Assembly (NCBI RefSeq): GCF_001280595.1 | Contig: NZ_LITU01000075.1 | Coordinates: 100,930-164,929 of the forward strand | DNA from: Paenibacillus xylanivorans | Lineage (GTDB): Bacteria; Bacillota; Bacilli; Paenibacillales; Paenibacillaceae | Length of the DNA stretch: 64,000 bases | Direction of reading: 5' to 3' | Shown: piece after piece, positions 63,019 through 64,000 of the stretch | How positions within the stretch are numbered: position 1 is the first letter of the stretch | How the letters are laid out: each line of letters starts with the position of its first letter | The notes under the pieces: generated by a model | What the model was told of the DNA's origin: nothing | Databases searched by the model: none | Seen by the model: only the letters and a program-made list of their open reading frames with translations | Translations under genes and position numbers: made by a program

Positions 63019-64000
63019 TTACACGGAAGGCCCGGCGGCAATCCATGACAACAATCCGTACGTGTATGTGGAGCCTGCAGTACGTGACACTTCCAGTACG
63101 GCTTCATCTTCACTCTGGGAGAGGAGCGACACCTGGAATCCCCGATCATTACACATGGCTACAATCACATAGTGTTCCGATATAAACGACTCTTCAAAGG
63201 CCACCGATACTTCCACACATTCTTCATCCTCAGGCAATATAAAGGCCTCCATACCGAACTGCTGTACCACAGGCTGACGGCTGACACTCCGTACAGGCTG
63301 GAATGCCAGATGTTTGGCCTGAACGGCTCCGGATTGCAACTGACTGCTGCCCACTGCTTCATCACACAGATGTTCCTGCGTAACCGATTGTTCACTCAAT
63401 TTAAACTCCGTAGTTCCAACATTCTCCTGTAACAGTTCAAGCTGTGGCTCCTGAACCTGAGCTGGCTCCTCTGTCGTCAATGAGGCAGCTGCCAATGGTT
63501 CTTCAAGCTGGTCCGTTTGGGATGCCTGCTCTTGTTGTTCCCCCAGCTCCTGATTCGATGTCTGGTGAATTTGTGTTCCCTCCAGACCGGCCCCCGTCAG
63601 TGGTACGACCATTGCCTGCTGTGATGGCTGTACAGCCTCACTGTCTGCCTGAAGCAATGCCTCTTGTCTTTTGATCGCTGCCAGCTGTTCCAGCGTTTCT
63701 CCACTGAACTGACGAATCGCATTCCATATCTCTTGGCTCAAATGCGCCGGACCTACAATTCCCGCATTCAAGTGGTTGGATGTAATGCTTTGTTCACTCA
63801 GTTTGCTGCCGTTAACGCTGCCATCGGCCAATTTAGCACTCGTTACGGACCCATTTTGCAGATGGACCCCGCTCACTGCTTCCTCTTCCAAATGGGTTGT
63901 GCGGATACTGCGTTCTTGAATATGATCAGCTAGGATCGTTCCATCCTGAATATGCCGAGATTGCACACTTTTGTCTGCCATGTGGATAGCCGATACCGCT
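63019..64000 (-). CDS. Decapeptide-repeat surface protein, 5' end beyond the right edge
   Basis: At least 327 residues. The apparent first ATG at 63981 is internal: the frame stays open to the window edge and the residues before it (AVSAIH) fit the repeat. About eight decapeptides of the form (I/V)xxxHLxxGS lie at the N-terminal part, a Gln/Glu-rich linker follows, a second set of about four repeats, and a final beta domain ending in WIAAGPSV. This resembles Bacillus/Paenibacillus WIAG-tail repeat proteins of the surface. Possible spore-surface or glycan acceptor protein; unproven. Confidence 0.75.
   Translation of the reverse strand, partial: AVSAIHMADKSVQSRHIQDGTILADHIQERSIRTTHLEEEAVSGVHLQNGSVTSAKLADGSVNGSKLSEQSITSNHLNAGIVGPAHLSQEIWNAIRQFSGETLEQLAAIKRQEALLQADSEAVQPSQQAMVVPLTGAGLEGTQIHQTSNQELGEQQEQASQTDQLEEPLAAASLTTEEPAQVQEPQLELLQENVGTTEFKLSEQSVTQEHLCDEAVGSSQLQSGAVQAKHLAFQPVRSVSRQPVVQQFGMEAFILPEDEECVEVSVAFEESFISEHYVIVAMCNDRGFQVSLLSQSEDEAVLEVSRTAGSTYTYGLLSWIAAGPSV

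Noticed and set aside
1..64000. tRNA, rRNA, CRISPR, insertion sequences, prophage genes
   Set aside because: I looked for cloverleaf 3' ends, spaced direct repeats, transposase motifs and integrase genes and found none that were convincing by eye.

Overview
The window looks like chromosomal DNA of a Paenibacillus-type Firmicute. The grounds are a staphylopine-like operon with the Staphylococcus gene order, Bacillus-like zagA, rpsN2 and folE2, tandem CgeB-like spore glycosyltransferases, and a thermolysin-family neutral protease with a Gram-positive signal peptide. I saw no rRNA, tRNA, CRISPR array, phage or insertion sequence. Most genes lie on the minus strand.

Layout. 1-3690: Gld-like ABC exporter operon (ATPase, permease, GldG-like protein, partial DUF4340-like protein). 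3931-8762: a GT4 enzyme, a drug-type MFS exporter, a small unknown gene, and a second GT4 enzyme with a coupled 57-residue ORF. 8895-19943: spore-surface-type glycan island A. It has two twin GT2 genes, an SDR, a three-gene UDP-6-deoxy-L-HexNAc pathway, a GT4 with a basic tail, two CgeB-like enzymes, a small basic/tetrad-repeat protein and three small helical proteins. 20064-23137: cystine-type amino-acid ABC transporter. 23432-27649: a small unknown gene, a GNAT enzyme, modA-modB and a divergent molybdate-type regulator. 27786-33434: a putative Zur operon (zagA, rpsN2, CzcO-like flavoprotein, FeoB-like GTPase/transporter, DUF3024-like protein, frameshifted folE2). 33918-43153: a complete cntKLMABCDFE operon for an opine metallophore, flanked on both sides by remnants of cntE-like and cntF-like genes. 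43576-53242: organosulfur (S-substituted cysteine) salvage genes. 53678-60505: glycan island B. 61267-62832: neutral protease. 63019 to the right edge: a decapeptide-repeat surface protein, incomplete at its 5' end.

How the parts work together. The zagA and cntK promoters share one design: a good sigma-A promoter followed by a near-perfect Zur box at the expected start of transcription. The two operons therefore probably form one zinc-starvation response of metallophore production and recovery, zinc-independent paralogues, a zinc metallochaperone, and an uncharacterised FeoB-like/flavoprotein pair. The tcy transporter and the cmoJ-like gene share an upstream LysR-type inverted repeat. The LysR gene and the dipeptide-type binding-protein gene share another element. 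Both suggest a split sulfur regulon.

The two glycan islands, about 35 kb apart, are linked by a recurring module. It is a lysine/arginine-rich stretch followed by Gly/Ala-aromatic tetrads, fused to enzymes of several different folds and also present as a stand-alone small protein. This looks like a common targeting or assembly tag.
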